From: Roseomonas sp. HF4
GTDB lineage: Bacteria > Pseudomonadota > Alphaproteobacteria > Acetobacterales > Acetobacteraceae
Length of the DNA: 64,000 nucleotides
Direction of reading: 5' to 3'
Assembly (NCBI RefSeq): GCF_005222755.1
Contig: NZ_STGD01000004.1
Span: 62,001 to 126,000, forward strand
Made by a program: the position numbers and the translations under genes. This document shows, piece after piece, positions 20,717 to 28,833 of the stretch. A model generated the notes under the pieces. The model ran no database searches. It was not told the DNA's origin and saw only the letters and a program-made list of their open reading frames with translations. The stretch's first letter is position 1. The number at the start of each line of letters is the position of its first letter.

Positions 20717-21832
20717 ATGCCGTCCAACAAGAAGCTTCTCATCCTGCCCGGCGACGGGATCGGCCCCGAGGTGATGCACGAGGTCGCGCGCGTCATCGAC
20801 TGGATGGGCCGCCGCCGCGCCGTGTCCTTCGAGATCGAGGAGCGCCTGGTCGGCGGCTCCGCGATCGACGCCGAGGGCACGCCCTGCTCGGACGAGACGG
20901 TCGCGCACGCCAAGGCCGCGGACGCCGTGCTGTTCGGCTCGGTCGGCGGGCCGAAATGGGACAGCCTGCCCTTCGAGAAGCGACCGGAACTCGGCGTTCT
21001 GCGGCTGCGCAAGGATCTCGGCTTGTTCGCGAACCTCCGCCCGGCCGTGGTGCTCGACCCGCTGGTCGATGCGTCGTCGCTCAAGCCGGATGTCGTGCGC
21101 GGCGTCGACATCATGGTCGTGCGCGAATCAACTGGCGGCGTCTATTTCGGCGAGCCCCGCGGCATCGAGGCGCTGCCCGACGGCAAGCGGCGCGGCTTCG
21201 ACACCGACGTGTATCATGAGGACGAGATCGCCCGCGTCGCGCGCGTCGCATTTGACCTGGCGCGCAGCCGCCGCAACAAGGTGACCAGCGTCGAGAAGGC
21301 GAACGTGATGCAGTCCGGCCGCCTCTGGCGCGCCGTGGTTGGCGAGGTCCACAAGGCCGAGTACCCCGACGTCGAACTTGAGAACATGTACGCCGACAAC
21401 TGCGCCATGCAGCTGTGCTCGCGCCCGAAGCAGTTCGACGTCATCCTCGGCAACAACCTGTTCGGCGACGTGCTGTCGGACCTGGCTGCGGCGCTGACGG
21501 GCTCCCTCGGCATGCTGCCATCGGCGACGCTCGGCGCGGTCGATCCCGTCACGGGCAAGCGGCATGCGCTCTACGAGCCCATCCACGGCTCGGCGCCCGA
21601 CATCGCCGGCAAGGGAGTCGCCAACCCCCTGGCGCAGATCCTGTCCTTCGCGATGCTGCTGCGCTGGTCCTTCGGCATGGAGGAGGATGCGGCGCTGGTC
21701 GAGAGCGCGGTCGGCAACGTCCTGGCCGGCGGCCTGCGCACGGCCGACATCATGCAGCCCGGCATGGCGCGCGTCGGCACGAGCGTCATGGGCGAGGCGG
21801 TGGTGCGCGAACTGGACAAGCTCGCGCCCTGA
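20717..21832 (+). CDS. leuB: 3-isopropylmalate dehydrogenase
   Basis: This 371-residue enzyme carries the family motifs [42 protein letters not shown] and [14 protein letters not shown]. It oxidises and decarboxylates 3-isopropylmalate to 2-oxoisocaproate with NAD. ATG 20717 is preceded by AGGAG within CAGGAGACG. It ends the leucine operon; two tRNA-Arg genes follow. Confidence 0.97.
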   Translation: MPSNKKLLILPGDGIGPEVMHEVARVIDWMGRRRAVSFEIEERLVGGSAIDAEGTPCSDETVAHAKAADAVLFGSVGGPKWDSLPFEKRPELGVLRLRKDLGLFANLRPAVVLDPLVDASSLKPDVVRGVDIMVVRESTGGVYFGEPRGIEALPDGKRRGFDTDVYHEDEIARVARVAFDLARSRRNKVTSVEKANVMQSGRLWRAVVGEVHKAEYPDVELENMYADNCAMQLCSRPKQFDVILGNNLFGDVLSDLAAALTGSLGMLPSATLGAVDPVTGKRHALYEPIHGSAPDIAGKGVANPLAQILSFAMLLRWSFGMEEDAALVESAVGNVLAGGLRTADIMQPGMARVGTSVMGEAVVRELDKLAP

Positions 21833-21908
21833 ACCGAAGCGCGGCGGAGGGGGTTGCGCCCGTCCGCCGCCTCCGCTACATCCGCCGCCTTGCCGCGGTG
21901 GCGGCCGG

Positions 21909-21985
21909 GCGCCCGTAGCTCAGCTGGATAGAGCACCAGACTACGAATCTGGGGGTCAGAGGTTCGAATCCTTTCGGGCGCGCCA
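21909..21985 (+). tRNA. tRNA-Arg, anticodon ACG, copy 1
   Basis: A 77-base tRNA with a perfect 7-bp acceptor stem (GCGCCCG with CGGGCGC), D arm AGCTCAGCTGGATAGAGC, anticodon stem CCAGA/TCTGG and loop CTACGAA, T-arm loop TTCGAAT, and encoded CCA at 21983-21985. The anticodon ACG would be edited to ICG and read CGU, CGC and CGA arginine codons. Position 37 is A, as is normal for this tRNA. Confidence 0.97.
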
Positions 21986-22026
21986 TCCACCGCCATCCCG
22001 CCGGTGCACCTCGCCAGGCACGTCTC

Positions 22027-22103
22027 GCGCCCGTAGCTCAACTGGACAGAGCACCAGACTACGGATCTGGGGGTTGGGAGTTCGAATCTTCCCGGGCGCG
22101 CCA
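22027..22103 (+). tRNA. tRNA-Arg, anticodon ACG, diverged copy 2
   Basis: A second 77-base tRNA with the same acceptor stem, anticodon ACG and encoded CCA (22101-22103). The anticodon loop is CTACGGA, so position 37 is G instead of A. The D loop (AACTGGACAGAGC) and T stem (GGGAG/CTTCC, with one G-T pair) also differ from copy 1 but still fold. It lies 41 bp after copy 1. It looks like a diverged tandem duplicate that remains foldable. Confidence 0.95.
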
Positions 22104-22181
22104 CGTCGCCCCCCGCCGCCCTATCCTTGGGTTGGCCCGGTCCTGCCGGCCATGCGACCATCCCCATGCCGGAGGAAGCCC

Positions 22182-23546
22182 TTGTCGCGCCTCGTGATCG
22201 TCTCGAACCGCGTTCCGCCGCCGCGCACAAAGGGCGCGGCGAGCGCCGGCGGCCTTGCCGTCGCGCTGCAATCCTTCGTCGAGCCTGGCACGCTCTGGTT
22301 CGGCTGGTCCGGCCGCACGGCGCCCGAGACCTCGAGCGAGCCCCGCATTGTTGAGGGCGGTGGCGTCCAGTACGCGACCATCGACCTCGGTACGCAGGAC
22401 TACGCGCGCTTCTACGTGGGCTTCGCGAATTCCTCGCTCTGGCCGCTGCTGCATTTCCGCCTCGGCCTGATGCGCTACCGGCGAGAGGATTTCGACGGCT
22501 ATCTCGAGGTCAATGCCGCCTTCGCGGCCGCCCTGAGGCCGCTGCTGCGCGAGGACGACATCGTCTGGGTGCATGACTACCACCTGATGCCGCTGGCGAC
22601 GGCGCTACGCGCGCTCGGCTTCCGCGGCCGGATCGGCTTCTTCCTGCACATCCCCTTCGTGCCGCCCTCCGTGTTCGATGCGCTGCCGCCCGCGCGCGGC
22701 GTCCTGAAGGCGCTCTGCGACTACGACGTCGTCGGATTCCAGACGCGGACCCACCTTCAGGACTTCCTGGATTGCGCGAGCCGCATCGGCGGCTTCGAGG
22801 TGGAGGGCGACGACATCATCGTGGCCGGCCGCCGGGTGCGCGCCATCGCGGATGCCATCGGCATCGACGCGCCGGGCTTCGCCCGCATCGCGCAGCGCTC
22901 CACCGGCACGGCCTATATCCAGCGCGTGCGGGAGAGCCTGATCGACCGCCACCTCGTGATCAGTGCGGAGCGCCTCGACTATTCCAAGGGCCTGCCCAAC
23001 CGGTTCGAGGGCTTCGCGCGGCTGCTGGCCCGCTTCCCGCAGCATCACCGCCGCGTGTCCATGCTGCAGATCGCGGCCCGCTCGCGGGAGGAAGTCGCGG
23101 CGTACCAGTCGCTGCGCCGCGAGCTCGACCGCCTGGCCGGTGACATCAACGGCCGCTTCTCGCAGTTCGACTGGGTGCCGCTGCGCTACATGACGCAGAC
23201 GGTCGCCCGCACGAAGCTCGCGGGCCTTTTTCGCGTGGCGCGGATCGGCCTGGTCACGCCGCTGCGCGACGGCATGAACCTGGTGGCCAAGGAATTCGTT
23301 GCCGCCCAGGACCCTGCCGACCCCGGCGTTCTGATCCTGTCCCGCTTCGCCGGCGCGGCGGAGGAACTGACCGACGCGCTGCTGGTCAATCCGTACGATT
23401 CCGACGAGATCGCCGAGGCGATGAACACCGCGCTCGAGATGTCGCTGGAGGAGCGCCAGGAGCGCCACGCGGCATTGCGGCGCGCGGTGTTCGAGGTGAC
23501 ATCCGCGCGCTACTGCAACGTCTTCGTCGATGCGCTGAAGGGGTAG
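22182..23546 (+). CDS. otsA: trehalose-6-phosphate synthase
   Basis: This 454-residue GT20 enzyme begins SRLVIVSNRVPP after the initiator, nearly the same as E. coli OtsA. GGLAVALQ, LWFGWSG, VWVHDYHLMPL, SAERLDYSKGLPNR and LRDGMNLVAKEF cover the donor- and acceptor-binding residues. It joins UDP-glucose and glucose-6-phosphate. I choose the TTG at 22182 because GGAGGAAG (22171-22178) lies directly upstream and the product then matches the family N-terminus; ATG 22152 would add ten atypical residues. No otsB phosphatase gene is near. Confidence 0.93.
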   Translation: MSRLVIVSNRVPPPRTKGAASAGGLAVALQSFVEPGTLWFGWSGRTAPETSSEPRIVEGGGVQYATIDLGTQDYARFYVGFANSSLWPLLHFRLGLMRYRREDFDGYLEVNAAFAAALRPLLREDDIVWVHDYHLMPLATALRALGFRGRIGFFLHIPFVPPSVFDALPPARGVLKALCDYDVVGFQTRTHLQDFLDCASRIGGFEVEGDDIIVAGRRVRAIADAIGIDAPGFARIAQRSTGTAYIQRVRESLIDRHLVISAERLDYSKGLPNRFEGFARLLARFPQHHRRVSMLQIAARSREEVAAYQSLRRELDRLAGDINGRFSQFDWVPLRYMTQTVARTKLAGLFRVARIGLVTPLRDGMNLVAKEFVAAQDPADPGVLILSRFAGAAEELTDALLVNPYDSDEIAEAMNTALEMSLEERQERHAALRRAVFEVTSARYCNVFVDALKG

Positions 23547-23555
23547 GGCGACGCC

Positions 23556-24944
23556 CTATCCGCGCAACGAACCTCGGTCCAGCGTGCCGAGCTCGCTCAG
23601 CAGCAGCGGCCAGGCGCGCAGCCCCTCCTCCAGCGACGACAGGCGAAAGAACTCGTTCGGCGCGTGCACGTCCTCGTCCGGCATGGCGAAGCCGAAGGTG
23701 AGCGTATCGATGCCGAGCCGTTCCTTGAAGATCGCGGTGATCGGGATGGTCCCGCCGGCCCGCGCCCGCACCGGCGCGCGGTTCGAGACGCGCCGGATCA
23801 CGCGCTCCGCCGCGCCCAGCAGCGGATGGCCCTCGGGCAGCGAGAAGGCGGGCGTGCCGGCGCCTCCGTCCTCGAAGGCGAGCCGCACGCCCTCGGGCGC
23901 GCGGGCCAGCAGGTGCTCGCGCACTGCCCGCTGTGCCCGCGCCGGGTCCATCCCCGGACCGAGGCGCATGGTCAGCTTCGCATGCGCCTCGGCCGGCAGC
24001 ACGGTCTTGCCGCCGGCGCCTGTATAGCCCCCCCACATGCCGTTCACCTCGATGGTCGGCATCAGCGTGATCCGCTCGCGCACGCTGCGTGCCGGGTCGC
24101 CGTAGGGGGTGGCGCCGATCCCGCCGTAGAAGTCAGCCTCGTCCACCGGCAGGGCTGCGGCGTCCGCCGTCTCCCGCGCGCCGATCGGCGCGAGATCGTC
24201 GGCGAAGCCCGGCACCGCGATCCGCCCGTGTTCGTCGTGGAGCGAGGCGATCAGCCGCGCCAGCTCATGGTTCGCGTTGCGCACCGCGCCGCCGTAGCGG
24301 CCCGAATGCGTGTCCTTCGACGCCGTGCGCAGCGTGAAGCGCAGCGCGGTCAGGCCCCGGTAGCCGACATTGATGGTCGGCACCGTCGTGCTTGCCCGCC
24401 CGCCATCGGCCGAGATCATCGCATCCCCCGCCAGCGCATCCCCGTGCCGGTCGATCAGCGCGCCGAGGGAGGGGCTGCCGATCTCCTCCTCCCCTTCCAG
24501 GAAGAAGCGGATGTTCACCGGGCAGCCGCCCTGGCGGATGAACTCGATCACCGTCTCGACCGCGATCAGCGTCGAGCCCTTCACGTCGGACGCGCCGCGC
24601 GCATAGATCCGGCCGTCGCGGATGGTGGGCTCGAAGGGCGGCGTCTTCCAGAGCGCGAGCGGGTCGGGCGGCTGCACGTCGTAATGGCCGTAGATGATGA
24701 AGGTCGGCTTGCCCGGCGCCCCGGTCCAGGCGCCAGTCACGGCCGGGTGGCCGCCGCCGTCCAGCAGCCGCACGTCCTCGAGCCCGCCCTCCCGCAGGCG
24801 CGCCATCAGGGCGTCGCGCGTCGCCTTCATGCCGTCGGCATAGGCGGGGTCGGTGCTGACGCTCGGCAGGCGCAGCAGCGCCAGCAGCCGGTCCAGGATC
24901 TCGTCCCTCCGGGCCAGGAGGGCCTCGGCCACCGCGTCGCTCAT
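23556..24944 (-). CDS. M20-family metallopeptidase (dipeptidase-like)
   Basis: This 462-residue protein has M20 zinc sites: YGHYDVQP (first His and Asp), GASDVKGS (bridging Asp) and FLEGEEEIGSP (catalytic Glu and zinc Glu), plus a dimerisation domain between about residues 195 and 345. Members cleave dipeptides, carnosine-like peptides or N-acyl amino acids. The ATG at 24944 gives the expected N-terminus. It is convergent with otsA, stops 10 bp apart. The exact substrate is unknown. Confidence 0.88.
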   Translation of the reverse strand: MSDAVAEALLARRDEILDRLLALLRLPSVSTDPAYADGMKATRDALMARLREGGLEDVRLLDGGGHPAVTGAWTGAPGKPTFIIYGHYDVQPPDPLALWKTPPFEPTIRDGRIYARGASDVKGSTLIAVETVIEFIRQGGCPVNIRFFLEGEEEIGSPSLGALIDRHGDALAGDAMISADGGRASTTVPTINVGYRGLTALRFTLRTASKDTHSGRYGGAVRNANHELARLIASLHDEHGRIAVPGFADDLAPIGARETADAAALPVDEADFYGGIGATPYGDPARSVRERITLMPTIEVNGMWGGYTGAGGKTVLPAEAHAKLTMRLGPGMDPARAQRAVREHLLARAPEGVRLAFEDGGAGTPAFSLPEGHPLLGAAERVIRRVSNRAPVRARAGGTIPITAIFKERLGIDTLTFGFAMPDEDVHAPNEFFRLSSLEEGLRAWPLLLSELGTLDRGSLRG

Positions 24945-25035
24945 GGGTGCATCCCTTGCATGTCCTGGCACAGCCTAGACCGTCGCCGCGCCCGGTTGCA
25001 GAGTGTGCGCGACAAACTCCGAGGAACCCCAGGGG

Positions 25036-25905
25036 ATGAAACGTCCACCCGGCACGGCGGCCCGCCGTGCGGCCTTCCGCGCGATCCTGTCGGGCACCGC
25101 CTGCATCCATCCTGCCTCGGTCCATGACCCGATCGCCGGGCGGATCGCCGCCGATCTCGGCTTCGAGGCGGCGATGTTCGCGGGCTCGGTCGCCTCCCTG
25201 ACCGTGCTGGGCGCGCCGGACATCATCGTTCTCACGCTGAGCGAATTCGCCGACCAGGCCCGGCGCATCTGCCGCGGCGGCGCGCCGCCGCTGCTGGTCG
25301 ATGCCGACCACGGCTACGGCAATGCGCTCAATGTCATGCGCACGGTCGAGGAACTCGAGACCGCCGGCATCGCTGCCCTGACCATCGAGGACACCGACCT
25401 GCCGCGCGCCCATGGCGGCGGCGAACCCGGCCTGCTGAGCCTGGAGGCGGGCCTTGGCAAGATGCGGGCCGCGGTCGCGGCGCGCGAGGATGCCGGCCTG
25501 GTCGTCGTGGCGCGCACGAGCGCGCTGAACCTCGTGAACCTGGATGAGGCGGTGCGGCGCGCCCGCGCCTATGCCACCTGCGGCACGGATGCGCTGTTCT
25601 TCACCGGCGTGAACGACTGGGAACAGCTCGCTGCGCTGCGCGATGCCGCGGGTGGCGTGCCCATCATCCTGGGCGGCACGCCCGCCGCGATGGCGGACCG
25701 GCCGCGCCTTGCGGCGCATGGCGTGCGCGTGGCGCTCCAGGGGCACCAGCCCTTTGCCGCCGCCGTCGCGGCCATCCACGCGACGCTCAAGGCGCTGCGC
25801 GACGGCACGCCGCCATCGGCCCTCACGGGCATCGCGCCGCCTGCGCTGATGAAGGCGGTGACGCGCGAGGCCGACTACGCCGCCTGGACCCGCGACTTCC
25901 TCTGA
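25036..25905 (+). CDS. oxaloacetate decarboxylase, PEP mutase/isocitrate lyase superfamily
   Basis: This 289-residue protein closely follows the PA4872-type Mg-dependent oxaloacetate decarboxylase: DPIAGRIAADLGFE, SVASL, VDADHGYGNALNVMRT (metal-binding Asp89/Asp91) and LTIEDTDLP (Glu118, Asp119). The reaction yields pyruvate and carbon dioxide in the cytosol. I choose ATG 25036, behind GAGGAA; an upstream ATG would add 11 residues. It is followed after 18 bp by a hydroxyacid oxidase. Confidence 0.85.
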   Translation: MKRPPGTAARRAAFRAILSGTACIHPASVHDPIAGRIAADLGFEAAMFAGSVASLTVLGAPDIIVLTLSEFADQARRICRGGAPPLLVDADHGYGNALNVMRTVEELETAGIAALTIEDTDLPRAHGGGEPGLLSLEAGLGKMRAAVAAREDAGLVVVARTSALNLVNLDEAVRRARAYATCGTDALFFTGVNDWEQLAALRDAAGGVPIILGGTPAAMADRPRLAAHGVRVALQGHQPFAAAVAAIHATLKALRDGTPPSALTGIAPPALMKAVTREADYAAWTRDFL

Positions 25906-25923
25906 GACCGGACGAGACCGCCC

Positions 25924-27048
25924 ATGCCCGTGAACCCCGACACCCTGACGCAGCTGCAGGACAAGTACCTGGTGCTGCATGAATTCGTGAAGGCGGCGAA
26001 GAACCGGCTCGACGCGAACATCTGGGACTACCTGGTCGGCGCGACCGAGACCGAGGCCACCATGCGCCGCAACCGCATGGGGATTGACGCGCTCGCCCTT
26101 CGCCCGCGCGTCCTGCGCGACGTGTCGAGCATCGACACCTCCTCGACGCTGTTCGGGAAGAAGGTGCGGCTGCCGGTGCTGCTCGCGCCGGTCGGCGGGC
26201 TCGAATTCATGGCGGTCGGCGCGAATGGCGCGGTGACGGCGGGGGAGGGGGCCTCGGGCTTCGGCGTGCCGATCATGCTCTCCTCGGTCTCCAAGCCCGG
26301 GCTCGAGGATGTCGCGGCGGCGACGCCGGGGATGAAGATCTACCAGCTCTATGTCCGCGGCGACGCCGCCTTCATCGAGGACAGCATCCGCCGCGCCAAG
26401 GGCAACGGCTACGACGCCTTCTGCCTGACCGTGGACACCGCGATCTATTCGCGGCGGGAACGCGACATCGCCCGCCGCTTCGCCAAGCCCTGGCGCGCTA
26501 CCGCGACCGGCGACGCGCAGCGCTACCAGGCCATGCTCAACTGGGACGACGTGAAGCGCATCAAGGACCGGCACCCCGACATGCCGCTGATCCTGAAGGG
26601 CATCGGCACCGGTGAGGATGCGCTCATCGCCTGCCAGCACGGGGTCGAGGTCGTCTATGTCTCGAATCACGGCGGGCGCCAGCTTGATGCCGGGCGCGGG
26701 TCGATCGAGGTGCTGCCGGAGGTCGTCCAGGCGGTGGCGGGCCGCGCGAAGGTCTGGGTGGATGGCGGCTTCTCGCGCGGGACCGACATCGTGAAGGCGC
26801 TTTGCCTCGGGGCCGAATGCGTGGGCCTCGGGCGGCTCTACTGCTACGCGCTGGCGGCGGACGGCGCGGCGGGCGTGGTGCGGCTGCTCGAGATTCTGGA
26901 GAACGAGTTCCGCTCGGCCCTGGGGCTGCTTGGCGTCACCTCGGTGGGCGAACTCGGGCCCGGTTTCGTGAGCCCCGCCACGCCGACCAACCTGCCGCAC
27001 GTGCACAGCGCCTTCCCGCTGCTGCGGCTTGACGATTCGGGGTATTGA
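25924..27048 (+). CDS. FMN-dependent alpha-hydroxy acid oxidase/dehydrogenase
   Basis: This 374-residue TIM-barrel flavoprotein resembles LldD, glycolate oxidase and lactate monooxygenase. Catalytic His249 is in SNHGGRQLD, VLLAPVGG and LSSVSKPG line the flavin, and VWVDGGFSRGTDIVKAL binds FMN phosphate. It oxidises an L-2-hydroxyacid to a 2-oxoacid. It lies in one operon with oxaloacetate decarboxylase, and its stop overlaps the MFS gene by 4 bp. The substrate is not decided; lactate-like acids fit the pyruvate-producing neighbour. Confidence 0.87.
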   Translation: MPVNPDTLTQLQDKYLVLHEFVKAAKNRLDANIWDYLVGATETEATMRRNRMGIDALALRPRVLRDVSSIDTSSTLFGKKVRLPVLLAPVGGLEFMAVGANGAVTAGEGASGFGVPIMLSSVSKPGLEDVAAATPGMKIYQLYVRGDAAFIEDSIRRAKGNGYDAFCLTVDTAIYSRRERDIARRFAKPWRATATGDAQRYQAMLNWDDVKRIKDRHPDMPLILKGIGTGEDALIACQHGVEVVYVSNHGGRQLDAGRGSIEVLPEVVQAVAGRAKVWVDGGFSRGTDIVKALCLGAECVGLGRLYCYALAADGAAGVVRLLEILENEFRSALGLLGVTSVGELGPGFVSPATPTNLPHVHSAFPLLRLDDSGY

Positions 27049-28262
27049 GCGCGCCCGACCCCGACCCGGACCGAAGTCCCGTCCGCGATCTCCTCGCGGA
27101 CGCGGCCTTCGTCCGCCTCTGGGGCGCGGGTGGCCTGACCAACTCGATGCGTTGGGTGGAGATGCTCGTGAGCGGGCTCTTTGCCTATGAGGTGACGGGC
27201 TCGGCCTTCGCCGTCTCCCTCGTGCTCATGTCCCGCGCGCTGCCGATGCTGACGGCCGGCGCCCTGGCCGGCGCCATCGCCGAGAGCCTCGACCGCAAGC
27301 GCCTGCTGATGGCGGGCCAGGCGCTGACGGCGGTCGGCGCCATCGCCATCGCCGCGCTGGCGGCCACCGGCCAGCTGGCGCTCTGGCATCTCTTCCTCAA
27401 TGGACTGCTGGGCGGCCTCGTCTGGACCAACGAACTGGCGACGCGCCGGCGCATGGTGGCCGAGGCGGCGGGCCCGGAACGCATCGTGCAGGCCGTCGCC
27501 TTCGACAGCATGACCAACAGCACGACGCGGATGGTCGGGCCGCTGGCCGGCGGCATCTTCTACCAGACGGTCGGCATCACCGCCGCCTATGTCATCGCCT
27601 CGGTCGTCTATGTCGCGGCTTTCCTGCTGGTCGCGGGCGTCGTGCACCGGCAGGAACGTCGCGTGCTCATCGTGCGCAACCTGCTGCCCGACGTGGCCGC
27701 GGCGGCGCGGATCGCGTGGCGACACCCCGCGCTCCGCCTCGTGCTCGGGGTCACGGTGGCGATGAATGTCTTCGGCTTCTCCTACACCGCCATCCTGCCC
27801 GCCTTCGGCGCCATCGCCTTCGAGGCGAGCCCTGTCCAGATCGGGCTGCTGGCGGCGGCCGAGCCCTTCGGCGCGCTGCTGGCCGGGCTGGCGCTGGCGC
27901 TCAGGCGCGGGCGACCGCCCGGGCGGGTCGCCTTTGCCGTCGGCTCGACAGGCTTCCTCGTCGTGCTCGCCGCCGCCGCGCTGGCGCCGAGCCTGCCCGC
28001 CGCGGCGCTGCTGCTGATGCTGGGGGGCCTCGGCACCGCAGCCTTCGCCAGCCTGCAGACCGGCCTGGTCATGATGGAGGCGCCCATCGAGGCGCGCAGC
28101 CGCATCCTTGGCCTGACCACCACCTGCATCGGCATGGGCCCGTTCGGCGTGCTGACCGTGGGCGCGCTCGCGGACGGGTTCGGACCCCGCCTTGCGATCG
28201 CCGCCATGGCGCTGGCCGGCATTGCCGTGCTGGCCGCGATGGCCGTCATCGCGCGGCGATGA
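27045..28262 (+). CDS. MFS transporter
   Basis: This 405-residue membrane protein has about twelve hydrophobic helices in two halves separated by a central basic loop (HRQERRVLIVRNLLP). The segment between helices 2 and 3 (AGAIAESLDRKRLL) is the MFS loop motif G-x3-D-R-x-G/K-R in diverged form. It may export an organic acid or drug. The TTG at 27045 overlaps the oxidase stop by 4 bp; this start fits operon structure but a later one cannot be excluded. Confidence 0.8.
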   Translation: MSAPDPDPDRSPVRDLLADAAFVRLWGAGGLTNSMRWVEMLVSGLFAYEVTGSAFAVSLVLMSRALPMLTAGALAGAIAESLDRKRLLMAGQALTAVGAIAIAALAATGQLALWHLFLNGLLGGLVWTNELATRRRMVAEAAGPERIVQAVAFDSMTNSTTRMVGPLAGGIFYQTVGITAAYVIASVVYVAAFLLVAGVVHRQERRVLIVRNLLPDVAAAARIAWRHPALRLVLGVTVAMNVFGFSYTAILPAFGAIAFEASPVQIGLLAAAEPFGALLAGLALALRRGRPPGRVAFAVGSTGFLVVLAAAALAPSLPAAALLLMLGGLGTAAFASLQTGLVMMEAPIEARSRILGLTTTCIGMGPFGVLTVGALADGFGPRLAIAAMALAGIAVLAAMAVIARR

Positions 28263-28390
28263 GGCAGCACGGCCGGCCGCCTGCGCACGGCACGTGACTG
28301 GCAAGGACGGCTGCGGTAGACCGTCATCGGCGCCGCCGGCGCGTGTGGCCGGGCTGCTGAGTGCCACCGGTGGTAGCGGCGGCCAGGCGA

Positions 28391-28434
28391 CCTGCCCGCC
28401 ATTGCGGGCAGGGGCGGGCGGGGTACCGCCCCGC
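28391..28434 (+). other. two consecutive hairpins upstream of the response regulator
   Basis: The first hairpin pairs CCTGCCCGC (28391-28399) with GCGGGCAGG (28404-28412) around a CATT loop. The second pairs GCGGGG (28418-28423) with CCCCGC (28429-28434). They end 20 bp before the response regulator ATG. They could end MFS transcription or act as a structured leader; neither has a T-run. Confidence 0.4.
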
Positions 28435-28454
28435 ACGAAGGGAAGACGAAGCGC

Positions 28455-28826
28455 ATGACCGCAGAAGCGCCCGAACGTCGCATCCTGGTCGTCGAGGACG
28501 AAGCCCTGGTGGCGATGCTGGTGGAGGATGCGCTGCTCGACGGCGGCTTCGCCATGATCGGCCCGGCCCGTTCGGTCGCGCAGGCCATGGCGAGCCTGGA
28601 CGAGGAAACCCCCGACGCGGTGGTGCTCGACCTCAATCTCGGCGGCGAGACATCGATCGGCGTCGCGGATGCGCTGATGACGCGCGGCATCCCGTTCGTC
28701 GTCGCCACCGGCTATGGGGCCGCCGGCCTGCCGGAGAGCCACCGGCACGTGCCCGTGCTGCCCAAGCCCTACGACCCCGCCGACCTCATCGCGATCCTGG
28801 AGAAGCTCTGCCGCAGCCGGGGATGA
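28455..28826 (+). CDS. single-domain response regulator (CheY-like receiver)
   Basis: This 123-residue protein is only a receiver domain. Acidic residues Glu14/Asp15 bind magnesium, Asp59 (VVLDLNLGG) is the phosphoacceptor, Thr85 and Lys104 (PKPYD) complete the switch. There is no DNA-binding or enzymatic output domain. It must act by binding a partner or as a phosphate shuttle. No histidine kinase is adjacent. It starts at ATG 28455 and lies convergent with hemN, 7 bp apart. Confidence 0.9.
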   Translation: MTAEAPERRILVVEDEALVAMLVEDALLDGGFAMIGPARSVAQAMASLDEETPDAVVLDLNLGGETSIGVADALMTRGIPFVVATGYGAAGLPESHRHVPVLPKPYDPADLIAILEKLCRSRG

Positions 28827-28833
28827 TGCGCGG

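Noticed and set aside
22027-22103. Second tRNA-Arg as a pseudogene
   Set aside because: All stems still pair, including a changed T stem, and CCA is encoded; it looks functional despite G37.
24265-27006. 913-codon open frame on the minus strand over three genes
   Set aside because: It crosses the M20 peptidase and is antisense to oxaloacetate decarboxylase and the hydroxyacid oxidase, all of which are well supported.
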